Assembly: GCF_024204665.1 (NCBI RefSeq)
Contig: NZ_CP100355.1
Coordinates: forward strand, 1-64,000
Source: Natronosalvus rutilus
Lineage (GTDB): Archaea; Halobacteriota; Halobacteria; Halobacteriales; Natrialbaceae
Length of the DNA stretch: 64,000 bases
Direction: 5' to 3'
The notes beneath the pieces are model-generated. The model was not told where the DNA came from, did no database searches, and saw nothing but the letters and a program-made list of their open reading frames with translations. Each line of letters begins with the position of its first letter. Position 1 is the stretch's first letter. The translations under genes and the position numbers were made by a program. Shown here in pieces: positions 1 to 8,618 of this stretch.

Positions 1-9
1 CCTCATGGT

Positions 10-17
10 TATTTAAC
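10..17 (+). promoter_or_regulatory. TATA-like box before pan
   Basis: An AT-rich stretch reading TATTTAAC lies about 60 bases before the chosen pan start. It would place transcription start near position 38 and give a leader of about 35 bases. The upstream flank is cut by the window edge, so BRE and neighbours cannot be judged. Confidence 0.45.
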
Positions 18-72
18 AGAGGGGGTGTATCTACCCGAAGTCTCTTATGATGGAATGCCCTACCAGTGCGTA

Positions 73-1290
73 ATGACCGATACTGTGGACGACGTCGAAG
101 TCCCGTACGACGAGGACGAGGCGTCTCAACAGGAGAAAATACGCGCCCTCGAGGAGCGCCTGGAACTCCTCGAGTCCCAGAACGAGGAGATGCGGGACAA
201 GCTCCTCGACGCGAACGCCGAGAACAACAAGTACCAGCAGAAACTCGAGCGTCTGACCCACGAGAACAAGAAGCTCAAGCAGTCGCCGCTGTTCGTCGCC
301 ACCGTCCAGGAGATGACCGACGAGGGCGTCATCATCAAGCAACACGGCAACAACCAGGAGGCGCTGACCGAGGTCACCGAGGAGATGCGCGGCGACCTCG
401 AACCCGACGCCCGCGTCGCCGTCAACAACTCGCTGTCGATCGTCAAGTCCCTCTCGAACGAGACCGACGTCCGGGCCCGCGTGATGGAAGTCACCGAGAG
501 TCCCAACGTGAGCTACGAGGACATCGGCGGCCTCGACGAGCAGATGCAGGAGGTCCGCGAGACCGTCGAGATGCCCCTGAAGAGCCCCGAGATGTTCGAC
601 GAGGTCGGCATCGATCCGCCGAGCGGCGTCCTGCTCTACGGGCCGCCGGGTACAGGGAAGACGATGCTCGCCAAAGCGGTCGCCAACCAGACCGACGCGA
701 CCTTCATCAAGATGGCCGGCTCCGAACTTGTCCACAAGTTCATCGGCGAGGGCGCGAAGCTGGTCCGGGACCTCTTCGACGTCGCTCGCGAGCACGAGCC
801 TGCGGTCATCTTCATCGACGAGATCGACGCCATCGCCGCCAAGCGTACCGAGTCGAAGACCTCCGGCGACGCCGAGGTCCAGCGGACGATGATGCAACTG
901 CTGAGCGAGATGGACGGCTTCGAGGAGCGCGGTGACATTCGCATCATCGCGGCCACGAACCGCTTCGACATGCTCGACCGTGCGATCCTCCGCCCCGGTC
1001 GGTTCGACCGCCTCATCGAGGTCCCGAAGCCGACCGAGGAGGGACGGGAGCTGATCTTCCAGATCCACACTCGGAACATGAACGTCGCCGACGACGTCGA
1101 CTTCGTCCAGCTGGCCGCCGAGACGCCCGAGGCCTCCGGGGCCGACGTCAAGGCCATCTGCACCGAGGCCGGGATGTTCGCCATCCGCGACGACCGCACG
1201 GAGATCCGGATGGAGGACTTCTACGCCGCCTGGGAGAAAGTCCAGGCAGAGTCCACCGAGGACCCCGAGGTCTCGAAGACGTTCGCCTGA
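73..1290 (+). CDS. pan: Proteasome-activating nucleotidase PAN (AAA+ ATPase)
   Basis: Hexameric AAA+ unfoldase that feeds substrates to the archaeal 20S proteasome in the cytoplasm. The 405-residue product starts with an acidic tail and a long coiled coil (about residues 13-60), then an OB-type domain, then the ATPase. Walker A GPPGTGKT is at 190-197, Walker B acidic pair at about 249-250 in FIDEID, and the arginine-finger region RPGRFDR follows. The reading frame is open upstream to 25, but the start at 73 (MTDTVDDVE) matches the usual length and N-terminus of haloarchaeal PAN. The protein ends TFA. The usual C-terminal HbYX motif that opens the 20S gate is therefore not present in canonical form, with Phe where Tyr is expected. 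Confidence 0.95.
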   Translation: MTDTVDDVEVPYDEDEASQQEKIRALEERLELLESQNEEMRDKLLDANAENNKYQQKLERLTHENKKLKQSPLFVATVQEMTDEGVIIKQHGNNQEALTEVTEEMRGDLEPDARVAVNNSLSIVKSLSNETDVRARVMEVTESPNVSYEDIGGLDEQMQEVRETVEMPLKSPEMFDEVGIDPPSGVLLYGPPGTGKTMLAKAVANQTDATFIKMAGSELVHKFIGEGAKLVRDLFDVAREHEPAVIFIDEIDAIAAKRTESKTSGDAEVQRTMMQLLSEMDGFEERGDIRIIAATNRFDMLDRAILRPGRFDRLIEVPKPTEEGRELIFQIHTRNMNVADDVDFVQLAAETPEASGADVKAICTEAGMFAIRDDRTEIRMEDFYAAWEKVQAESTEDPEVSKTFA

Positions 1291-1371
1291 GCCTCGAGCG
1301 AGACTCTTCTCGCGTTCGCGTTTAATCGATAGTTGAATCCGTGAGTACCCGCAGTGAAAGCGAACGGGAGC

Positions 1372-1509
1372 CTACAGCGTCGCGAAGAGGGCCCAGGGAA
1401 CAAGGAACAGCGCGACGGTCATCAGCCCGAGTATCGCCAGATAGCCCGCGCCCGTCCCGAGGGCCGTGAGCCACGTCGGATGCTCGTACGCCGAGAGATC
1501 GAGTGCCAT
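1372..1509 (-). CDS. Small membrane protein, 45 aa
   Basis: A 45-residue protein beginning MALDLSAYEHP, with one long hydrophobic stretch (about residues 16-43), so a single-pass membrane microprotein is likely. The frame stays open further upstream, but the ATG at 1509 gives a compact protein with no basic out-of-frame look. It lies between pan and the divergent guaA-type gene. Function is unknown; small membrane proteins of this kind are common in haloarchaea. Confidence 0.55.
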   Translation of the reverse strand: MALDLSAYEHPTWLTALGTGAGYLAILGLMTVALFLVPWALFATL

Positions 1510-1601
1510 ACCCGATTCTCCGCTGACACGGACATAAACGTACCGGGAACGCCAGCCATCGTTCGGACCGTTTTTATCACTCGAGTGGCTACCTCGCTCC
1601 A

Positions 1602-2171
1602 ATGACGACAATCGCCGTGGTGGACAATCACGGACAGTTCACCCACCTGGAACAGCGTGCGCTGCGCGACCTCGGCGTCGACTGCACGCTGGTCGACAAC
1701 GAGACGCCGCCCGAAGACGTCGAGGCCGACGGCATCGTGCTCTCGGGCGGCCCGGACATGGACCGCATCGGTCAAAGTCCGAAATACCTCGAGGACGGCC
1801 GCCCCGTCCTGGGCATCTGTCTCGGTATGCAACTCATGGCCGTCGAACTCGGCGGCGAGGTCGGGAGCGGCGACTACGGCGGCTACGCCGACGTCACCGT
1901 CGACGTACTCGAGGAGGATGACCCGCTCGTTGGCTCGCTGGCCCCCGAAACGCGCGTCTGGGCGAGTCACGCCGACGAGGTCAAAACGCTGCCCGAAGGA
2001 TTTACCTGCACGGCCTCGAGCGACGTCTGCGGCGTCGAAGCCATGAGCGACACGGACCGGGACCTCTATGGCGTCCAGTGGCACCCGGAGGTGGCCCACA
2101 CCGAAGAGGGCGAGGAAGTGTTCGGGAATTTCCTCGAGATCTGTCTGGCGTCGGCGGAGGCGACGCACTGA
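1602..2171 (+). CDS. guaAA: GMP synthase glutamine amidotransferase subunit (GuaAa)
   Basis: Class I glutamine amidotransferase of 189 residues. It releases ammonia from glutamine for the separate ATP-pyrophosphatase subunit that converts XMP to GMP; archaea split the two domains into two genes. The nucleophile elbow GICLGMQL carries the catalytic Cys (about residue 71), and the His-Glu pair lies in GVQWHPEV (about residue 162-167). The oxyanion region LSGGPDMD is also present. Length fits the split archaeal subunit. The synthetase subunit is not in the window. The start ATG follows a short AT-rich stretch (TTTTTATC near 1570), a likely promoter. Confidence 0.93.
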   Translation: MTTIAVVDNHGQFTHLEQRALRDLGVDCTLVDNETPPEDVEADGIVLSGGPDMDRIGQSPKYLEDGRPVLGICLGMQLMAVELGGEVGSGDYGGYADVTVDVLEEDDPLVGSLAPETRVWASHADEVKTLPEGFTCTASSDVCGVEAMSDTDRDLYGVQWHPEVAHTEEGEEVFGNFLEICLASAEATH

Positions 2172-2286
2172 CGGCCACCGCATCGTGTCTGCCGTTTCCT
2201 GCCGTCCCCTGACGGCTCGAGGCTACTCACGCTCCGGCTTATTCACTTCTCAGCCTATTTGATCCCCGATTCATTCACTCTCCGAC

Positions 2287-3312
2287 CTATTCGCTCTCCA
2301 ACTCGGATCGATCGCCGACCACCCGATACGTCCGCCCCCGCTTGCTGCCGACGGCCTCGATCAGGTCGTAGTGAACCATCTTCGTCAGATAGTTCCGGAG
2401 CGTCCGTGAGGTCTTGGGGTCGTCCACCCGTCGCTCGTACTCGGCGTAGAGCGCGCTCGGTTCGATCTCGCCCGCCTCGTCGACGACGTCGTAGAGCACC
2501 CGCTGGTGTTCGATCAGGCCGTCGATGGTCTCCCGACGAATCGCCTCCCTGGTGTCGGGAATCGCCTCCTCGAGCGCTTCATCGGAGAGCGTCCCACCGC
2601 CGCGGCGCGACTCGAGTCGAGCCGCCGAGCGCAGGATGCCGATGGCGACGCGAGCGTCACCGCCCGCCGCCTGCGCGATCCGATGAAGCTGGTCGTCCTC
2701 GACGGTACCCGGCTCGAGGCCCTGCTTCGCCCGTTCTCGAAGGATTGCGACCAGTTCCTCGGTCGAATAGCGATCGAACTGCACCCGCGTCCCGGCGCGC
2801 AGGCGAGAACGGACGCGGTCGTCGAACCCGGCAAAGAGTTCGGCCTCGCGGTTGGCGATCAACACCAGCGAGACGTGCCCGAGCCGGTGGAGGTCGTACA
2901 GGGCCGTCGTCTCCTCGAGCTGATCCACCTCGTCGAGGATGGCGACGACGGGCTGGTCGTTCGCCTCGGTGAGACGGTCGAACAGTTCGTCCTTCGGCGT
3001 CGAGCGGTGAACCTCGAGGGCGAGTCCGAGCGCGTCGAGGATCGCGTACAGCACGCGATATCGAGTGTGGTCCTGCCAACAGTTGACGTAGGCGACCTGC
3101 ACGTCGGGTCGCTTTTCCTGCAACCGGTCGAGCGTGTACCGCGCGATGCAGGTCTTGCCGACGCCCGTCGGACCCAGTAGAAAGGTCGTCTCCGGGCGAT
3201 CCCCGCGGAGAATCGGCTCGAGCGTCTCCGAGAGGTGGGAGACCTCGTCGTGGCGGTGGACCACCTCGCTCGGGACGAAGTCCTCCTGGAGGACGCGCGG
3301 ATCGACGATCAC
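2287..3312 (-). CDS. cdc6: Orc1/Cdc6-family replication initiator (AAA+ plus winged helix)
   Basis: 341-residue AAA+ protein of the archaeal Orc1/Cdc6 family, which binds origins and loads the replicative helicase. Walker A is GPTGVGKT and Walker B is LDEVDQ. A sensor region follows, and the C-terminus has a winged-helix fold with the phrase KTSRTLRNYLTKMVHYDLI. The start chosen is GTG 3312 (VIVDPRVLQEDFVP), because the family begins this way and a TATA box sits at 3338-3345, giving a leaderless message. The frame is open to 3573, but that upstream part looks non-coding. It is shorter than the approximately 400-residue origin-type paralogues. No ORB-like origin repeats are visible in the flanks, so this may be an accessory paralogue. 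Confidence 0.88.
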   Translation of the reverse strand: MIVDPRVLQEDFVPSEVVHRHDEVSHLSETLEPILRGDRPETTFLLGPTGVGKTCIARYTLDRLQEKRPDVQVAYVNCWQDHTRYRVLYAILDALGLALEVHRSTPKDELFDRLTEANDQPVVAILDEVDQLEETTALYDLHRLGHVSLVLIANREAELFAGFDDRVRSRLRAGTRVQFDRYSTEELVAILRERAKQGLEPGTVEDDQLHRIAQAAGGDARVAIGILRSAARLESRRGGGTLSDEALEEAIPDTREAIRRETIDGLIEHQRVLYDVVDEAGEIEPSALYAEYERRVDDPKTSRTLRNYLTKMVHYDLIEAVGSKRGRTYRVVGDRSELESE

Positions 3313-3337
3313 GATACGACGAGTGTGCGCTCGAGGA

Positions 3338-3345
3338 CTATAAAC
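3338..3345 (-). promoter_or_regulatory. TATA box of the cdc6 gene
   Basis: CTATAAAC read on the + strand (GTTTATAG on the gene strand) is centred 30 bases before GTG 3312. This spacing is typical of a leaderless archaeal transcript and decides the start codon. Confidence 0.6.
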
Positions 3346-3393
3346 GGTCGTGGCTCCGCATGCACTCTTGACGCCGGCGTCCGTACGCGACGT

Positions 3394-4143
3394 ATGCACA
3401 CCGCCGTTCAGCTGTACTCCTTGCGAAGGCTCGATCGATCGCTTTCCGAGAAACTCGAACTCGTGGCGCGAACTGGGCTCGAGGGCGTCGAGCTGGCGGG
3501 ACTCGGCGACGCTGATCCCACGGCCATCGGTGAAGTCCTCGAGCGGACAGCGCTCGAAGCGATGGCCGCCCACGTTTCAGTCGCGGATCTCGAGGCCGAC
3601 CTCGAAGCCGCCGTCCGTCCCTCCGAAACGGTCGGTTGCGAGCGGATCGTCGTTCCGTGGCTCGATGCCGATTCGTTTCGGTCTCGCCGTGTGGTCGAGG
3701 AGACGGCCCAACGGCTCGCGACGCTGGGCGAACGACTCGCCGACGAGGGGTATTCGTGCTCCTATCACAATCATACGCAGGAGTTCTTCGCGATCGAATC
3801 AGACGTGGACGACCAGCGCGACGCCTTCGATGTTCTCGCCGATGCCCTCGCGAAGACTCCCGTAACGCTCGAGCTAGACGTGGGGTGGGCTCACGCCGCT
3901 GGCCGTGACCCCGTGTCCCTCCTCGAGCGCTACGGCGAGCAGATTCCGCTGGTTCACCTGAAAGACGTCGACGGCGACGAGCCGTGCGCCCTCGGGGCGG
4001 GCTCGGTCCCGCTCGAGGCCTGCGTCGACGCCGCCCGGGAAGTGGGCGTGGAGTGGCTCGTCTACGAACACGACGATCCGTCGGATCCGGAACGAGCCCT
4101 CGAGCGCGACGCCGAAACTATGGTGGACTTGCTCGGCCGATAG
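3394..4143 (+). CDS. Sugar phosphate isomerase/epimerase (AP-endonuclease-2-like TIM barrel)
   Basis: A 249-residue protein of the xylose-isomerase-like TIM barrel superfamily, cytosolic. It starts MHTAVQLYSLR and contains typical metal-site phrases: EGVELAGL in strand two, SYHNHTQEF (His pair and Glu region), LELDVGW with the Asp ligand, and PLVHLKDVDG with the His/Asp pair. Substrate cannot be told from sequence; relatives act on inositol derivatives and other sugars. The gene is divergent from cdc6 with only 81 bases between the start codons. The frame is open upstream to 3235, but ATG 3394 fits the fold start. Confidence 0.85.
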   Translation: MHTAVQLYSLRRLDRSLSEKLELVARTGLEGVELAGLGDADPTAIGEVLERTALEAMAAHVSVADLEADLEAAVRPSETVGCERIVVPWLDADSFRSRRVVEETAQRLATLGERLADEGYSCSYHNHTQEFFAIESDVDDQRDAFDVLADALAKTPVTLELDVGWAHAAGRDPVSLLERYGEQIPLVHLKDVDGDEPCALGAGSVPLEACVDAAREVGVEWLVYEHDDPSDPERALERDAETMVDLLGR

Positions 4144-4956
4144 TACGGGACCCGTCCTCCCGGGCCAACCAGGACAAATTTATATACCGAAATACGATAT
4201 ATCGCGGCGGTGAATACCCGAGAAGCTGAGGAGAGGACAGGTAATCACCGTCGAGCGATAGTAGTGAAGAACGTTCGCGGACGGCGTCGATGGACCCCAC
4301 AATTGCAGGCTGACGCGATACTGGCGAGTATGCGTGCCTCGATCGGCGTACACGAACGTGAGAATGTACAATCATATACTCATAGCTGCGAACGTCGAAC
4401 CCGGTTTCGCGACCGCAACCCCCTGGGTCTCGAGGCAAACTCGCCCTTGCTCGAGGCCCTGTTTCGTCGCCGTGAGGGGGAGGGCAATAGCATCTCCGAA
4501 TCCGAGATACGGAGAATCGACAGACAGCCATCATATATCGCTCGAGAGACACCGTCGTCCGGGGTGTGCGAATATGACATCACTGGCCGACGACGGGACA
4601 CCCTCTCCCGGAGACGGTTCCGGCCTTCGGTCGCCGTTCGCGCCGTCGGGCCGCTACCGACACCGATTCGGCGTCACGGTCTCGAGAAGTTCTCGGTCCG
4701 GATCCCCTCTCGAGCCCGCTAATCAACTGGAACGCAACCAGCCAAAGGCACATTTTCGACCCCAGGTGGGGAGTCAACGAATCGATCCAGGGTCGGGAGC
4801 CGGCGCCGAAACGGGGCATCGACTCGACGAACCGTAGATGCACACTCGAGATCTAGTGGAGGAAGATCGCCGAACTGCAGGTGCCGCTACCGATCGTAGG
4901 CGTGTCTGAGTGGATTTCGCGTTCGATTTCGACGAATCGGGCAGGCCGGTGAGCGC
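4144..4956. other. Gene-poor interval of 0.8 kb
   Basis: Several short overlapping reading frames exist on both strands, but none shows acidic haloarchaeal composition or a recognisable domain. A strong AT-rich promoter-like stretch (ATTTATATACC) is at about 4177-4188 with nothing convincing behind it. CTCGAG hexamers are frequent. The interval may be the decayed flank of the broken amylase locus. Confidence 0.4.
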
Positions 4957-6051
4957 CTAATAAACCTCATCGTGGTATATCAAATTGGAGGCCGTGGACA
5001 CAGCTCGGGACTCGAGCGCGACCGAAAAAATAGCCGACTGCGGAGGGAAGTCAGTACGCGCGTAGAACACCCATCCCTCCGGAGGGACCCAGACTTCGAC
5101 CCAGCCGTCGCCGTTGACCTCGACGTCACCGGCGTTCCCGCTGTAGTCGTTGAGCGTCTCGTTGCGCCAGGTCGTGTACACCCACTGGCCCTTCCAGTCG
5201 TTCGTGTTGTTGTTCAACCCGACGAGCAGGTTGTTGTTCCGCTCGTGAACTACCCCACCCTACTCGCTCGCCACGACCGCCGTGGCTCGCTCCTTGAGGG
5301 AGGGGCTTCCCGTCTCTCGACTGGGACTTCCTGACTCGACGACACGACTTGCACTTACTACAAGCGGTTCAAAGGAACCACCGTTCGCAAGCGCAGCGGT
5401 CGCAGTCTCCGCAGGCGTTACTTCGGCCAGTCCATTGCCTAGATTCTCCGCTTCGAAACACCCAAACGACTCCGTATCCGCCTCGGCCTCATCCGAGTTC
5501 ACCAATTCAACGCCATCCTGTAGGATATTCCAACTGGCGTTCTGGTCGCGGTCGACCTCCAACCCACACGTTGGGCAGGAGTGTTCGCGAACGGCCATGT
5601 GGTTCATCACGCAGTCGACGTACACCTCGAGACCGTTGTCGTGGGCGGTGTCGATGAGCCGTTGCAAGTCGGCTTCGGTACCGAACTCGCTATCGAAGGA
5701 ACGGAAGTCGACGGGTTGGTAGCCGAGCGGTGGGTCGTTGCGTCCATCCTGGTCCGCCCAGGTCAGTTCGCTCTCCTGGGGCGCCTGGATCCAGATACCG
5801 TCGTACCCCCGGTCGGCGACCTTCCAAAGGTTGTCGGTGATGGTCGGCCACGTTTCGTGGAAGTACTGAAAGCACGCTCGTTCCCCGGCAGCCGACACCG
5901 TCGAGGCCGACCCGAGACCGGCGAGCGCTAACCCGGTCGTCGCTGCTCCACGAACGACGTTCCGCCTGCTGATCGTCAGTGATTCCTGTTCACGTTCGCC
6001 GTGAGTGTCTTTCTTAGATATACAAGTACGAGGCACTATTACACCCAACAC
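4957..6051 (-). pseudogene. Secreted alpha-amylase broken by a TnpB-element fragment
   Basis: The gene reads from 6051 (GTG; exact start uncertain). It has a twin-arginine signal (SRRNVVRG then a hydrophobic stretch, Tat export) followed by the N-terminal part of a GH13 alpha-amylase through DCVMNHMA, conserved region I. At about 5593-5597 the sequence switches to the C-terminal end of a TnpB (REHSCPTCGLEVDRD, the zinc-ribbon and third RuvC motif), which stops at TAG 5260-5262. Amylase sequence resumes at about 5247 (ERNNNLLVGLN) and runs to 4957 with WVPPEGWVFYA. The middle of the amylase, with the catalytic Asp/Glu/Asp residues, is gone, so no activity is expected. The two amylase parts are in the same frame, separated only by the TnpB tail and its single stop. 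Confidence 0.88.
5248..5597 (-). mobile_element. 3' remnant of an IS200/IS605-family tnpB element
   Basis: This holds about the last 110 codons of a TnpB, read on the minus strand, plus its right end. The zinc-ribbon CPTCGLEVDRDQNASWN is clear. Behind the stop the right end reads GGGTGGGGTAGTT, the same end as the complete element at 28-29.3 kb. An upstream partner strand (CCCCTCCCT) can pair with it. The left end and most of tnpB are absent, so the fragment cannot move by itself. Confidence 0.85.
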
Positions 6052-6243
6052 ATATATTTTGTAATTTTAGATTGCAATTAACGGCTACTTGGGAAGGAGT
6101 ATCGGCGACTTCACCATGTAGATTCGAGGAGAGCGTGTAAGCCGTGGGCGAACAGGATAGAAACCGGAACCTGTCGTCCAATCGCTGATTAAATTGGAAC
6201 GTATCCACCGTGGTTTCTTTACCACCGGCCGACACTCTCCGGT

Positions 6244-6630
6244 ATGGACGAGATCTCACTCGGCGTCCCGGAACCGGTGCTCGAGCGACTGCCCGACGAG
6301 AGCGGCGATGCGGCGATGGACATGCAACAGGCGGTCGCCGGTTGGGAGAGTCGATTGAATCGCATCATCGAAGACGCTGACGACGACGCGGAAGCTGCCG
6401 GCCACGTCCTCGACGCGATCGAACACTTCGAGGACCGCCTCGAGACCTACGACGCGTTCGTCCCCGAACTGCGGGCATGGGGGCAGTCACCGATTTACGC
6501 CATCGCGTGGCGAACGCTCTACGCGGACGTCATCGCGCAACTGTACGAACACGACGACCTGGCAACGTACCTCGACCGTGAGCGAAACTCCCGGCTGGTC
6601 CAGGACGGGATTCGCCTCCGAGATCTGTAG
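6244..6630 (+). CDS. Conserved haloarchaeal protein of unknown function, 128 aa
   Basis: Acidic, largely helical protein of 128 residues (MDEISLGVPEPVLERL). It has no membrane segment and no recognisable catalytic motif. Composition and codon use are those of a real haloarchaeal gene. It precedes another unknown gene on the same strand after 92 bases, so the two may be co-transcribed. Confidence 0.65.
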   Translation: MDEISLGVPEPVLERLPDESGDAAMDMQQAVAGWESRLNRIIEDADDDAEAAGHVLDAIEHFEDRLETYDAFVPELRAWGQSPIYAIAWRTLYADVIAQLYEHDDLATYLDRERNSRLVQDGIRLRDL

Positions 6631-6722
6631 TTCTGACAGCCGATCGTACTCTCTTCCGTTCGAAACGGTCGGTTGCGAATGCAGACGCAACGATTTTCTT
6701 CGCATCTACGGTAGAGAGGGGC

Positions 6723-7193
6723 GTGAACGTGAGGGACGAGGACGGCGCGGACCTGGACGCAACGACGCGGCTTCGCCGGCGCGTGCTCCCGACACTGCAC
6801 CGAATCAAAGAGCCGCTGGGCGGGTTCGCCACGTGCACCCAGCACCCGACGGAGTACGTCGGGACGATCGAACGCGACCTGCGAGCGTTTCGCCCGGACC
6901 TCGAGGCGATGGCGTTTTCACCCGAACCGATCGCCTCGCTGAAGGTCCACGAGGACGGCCGCTTTTCGGCTGGAAGCTGGGTGCGACGACGATCGCCGCT
7001 GGCCGACTGGCAGCTACACGTGACGCTGTTCCAGGACGGACGAGACGCCATCGAGGTCTTCGCCCACCGGGAATACTCCTGGCTTCGCCACCCGTACAAG
7101 CACTACGTCGGTGACGGCTGGGATACGACGAGCGGCGTCAAGCGAATGCGGTCGCTGTTGCGAGGTCACGGGATCGAGTTCGTCGTGGACTAG
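6723..7193 (+). CDS. Conserved haloarchaeal protein of unknown function, 156 aa
   Basis: A 156-residue protein starting with GTG (MNVRDEDGADLD). It contains a Trp/His-rich C-terminal half (ADWQLHVTLF, SWLRHPYKHYVG) that looks like a folded domain with beta strands. There is no signal peptide or membrane segment. No family is recognised. It lies directly upstream of a glycosyltransferase, but 160 bases separate them, so shared function is only possible. Confidence 0.65.
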   Translation: MNVRDEDGADLDATTRLRRRVLPTLHRIKEPLGGFATCTQHPTEYVGTIERDLRAFRPDLEAMAFSPEPIASLKVHEDGRFSAGSWVRRRSPLADWQLHVTLFQDGRDAIEVFAHREYSWLRHPYKHYVGDGWDTTSGVKRMRSLLRGHGIEFVVD

Positions 7194-7353
7194 ATCAGGC
7201 CAGCGGGGCGGTCCGCGCCTCGAGAGGTCTCGATATGCGTCTCGAGACCTTTCGTCCGTACCGTGCCTCGAGGCGTCCGTTGTGGGTCTCGAGACGAACC
7301 GAGAACGTATCGACAACGCAACCTATTCGACCCCGGCGTTCGAACCACGACCT

Positions 7354-8463
7354 ATGACCCGGACGGAGACGGTCGCCGCCTTCACGGATCTCTACCTCCC
7401 CACGGTCAACGGCGTCACCTACACGATCCAGCTCTGGCGCGAGCGCTGGCGCCAGCAACGGACGGCGATGCCCATCGTCTACCCGGAGATGGACGGCTAC
7501 GAGGCTGGCCCCAGCGAGTACCCGATTCGAAGCGTTCGCGCGCCGCTGTACCCGCAGTACCGCCTCGGGCTCCCCTCGATTCCGGACGGCCTCGAGACGC
7601 CGGAGGTCGTCCACGTCCACACACCGTTTACCATCGGCTTCGCCGGAATTCGCTTCGCCCGCAAGCGCGACGTGCCCGTCGTCGCCTCCTACCACACCCT
7701 CCTGGACGACCGGGCCAGCCAGCACGTCTCCGGCAACGTCCTCGACGGCGTCAAGCGGACCTGCCGGCTCTACGAACGCACGTTCTTCGAGCGCGTCGAC
7801 CACGTCACCGCGCCGACCTCCTTCGCCCGCGATCACCTGCTCGAGACCGTCGAGGCCGACGTCGACGTGACGGTGGTCTCGAACGGCATCGACACCGACT
7901 TCTTCCGACCGGTCGATCCGACTTCGTTTCGCAATCGATACGACCTCCCCGACGACCGGCCACTGCTCGGCTACACCGGGCGCCACGGCGAGGAGAAGAA
8001 CCTCGAGGAGGCGATCGACGCCGTGGACGGAACGCGGATGACGCTCGTCCTCGGCGGCGACGGACCCGCTCGCGAAGCCCTCGAGGAGCGTGCGGCCGAG
8101 ATGGATGCCGACGTCAGGTTCCTCGGCTTCCTCGAGCGCGAGGAGTTACCGGCGTTTTACGCCGCCCTCGACGTGTTCATCTTCCCGAGCCCGGTCGAAA
8201 CGCAGGGGCTCGTGGCCCTCGAGGCGACCGCCTGCGGGACGCCCGTCGTCGCCGTCGACGAGGGGGCCCTGACCGATTCGGTGATCCAGGGCGAAACCGG
8301 CTACCGCTACCGACGCGGGTCGATCGGGGACCTCCAGTGGGCGATTACGCGCTGTCTCGACGAACACGATCGCCTGGCCGACCTCTGTCGCAGACGACGG
8401 GCGATGCTCTCTGTCGACCACTCCATCGAGCAGCTGTCGGAGATATACGATGGGCTCGTCTGA
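7354..8463 (+). CDS. GT4-family glycosyltransferase
   Basis: A 369-residue GT-B glycosyltransferase of family 4. The N-terminal domain starts with TVAAFTDLYLPTVNGVTYT, the glycine-containing acceptor loop. The C-terminal nucleotide-sugar domain carries GYTGRHGEEKNLEEAI, LVLGGDGP and the EX7E-type motif around SPVETQGLVALEATACG. Relatives transfer mannose or glucose to lipids (for example diacylglycerol or phosphatidylinositol). The haloarchaeal role may be glycolipid or glycan synthesis at the inner membrane face. ATG 7354 is chosen because the fold begins there; the frame is open upstream to 7111. The acceptor is not determined. Confidence 0.88.
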   Translation: MTRTETVAAFTDLYLPTVNGVTYTIQLWRERWRQQRTAMPIVYPEMDGYEAGPSEYPIRSVRAPLYPQYRLGLPSIPDGLETPEVVHVHTPFTIGFAGIRFARKRDVPVVASYHTLLDDRASQHVSGNVLDGVKRTCRLYERTFFERVDHVTAPTSFARDHLLETVEADVDVTVVSNGIDTDFFRPVDPTSFRNRYDLPDDRPLLGYTGRHGEEKNLEEAIDAVDGTRMTLVLGGDGPAREALEERAAEMDADVRFLGFLEREELPAFYAALDVFIFPSPVETQGLVALEATACGTPVVAVDEGALTDSVIQGETGYRYRRGSIGDLQWAITRCLDEHDRLADLCRRRRAMLSVDHSIEQLSEIYDGLV

Positions 8464-8618
8464 GTGGTCTCGAGAAGTGGCCTCAGGGACGGCCTTCAGG
8501 AACGATCCCAAAAACGGTCTCAGCGGCAGTCACGGAAAGCGGCGAGCGTTCTGCTCGAGTCCGGTTATCAACAGACCCGACTGCGGGCACTTAAGTCTCG
8601 TCGCGTCAATTCGAGCGC

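Noticed and set aside
31-1068. Long minus-strand frame of 345 codons over pan
   Set aside because: It is the frame-shadow of the PAN gene, caused by high GC at third positions; the product is rich in Leu/Val/Asp-His runs and has no domain.
4210-4837. Two overlapping + strand frames of about 170 codons
   Set aside because: Composition is basic with many Arg/Ser, no family, and both overlap each other; treated as non-coding.
5260-5262. TAG as pyrrolysine codon joining the amylase parts
   Set aside because: The TAG is the normal TnpB stop, no pylT/pylS genes are seen, and haloarchaea are not known to use pyrrolysine; the common frame is probably chance.
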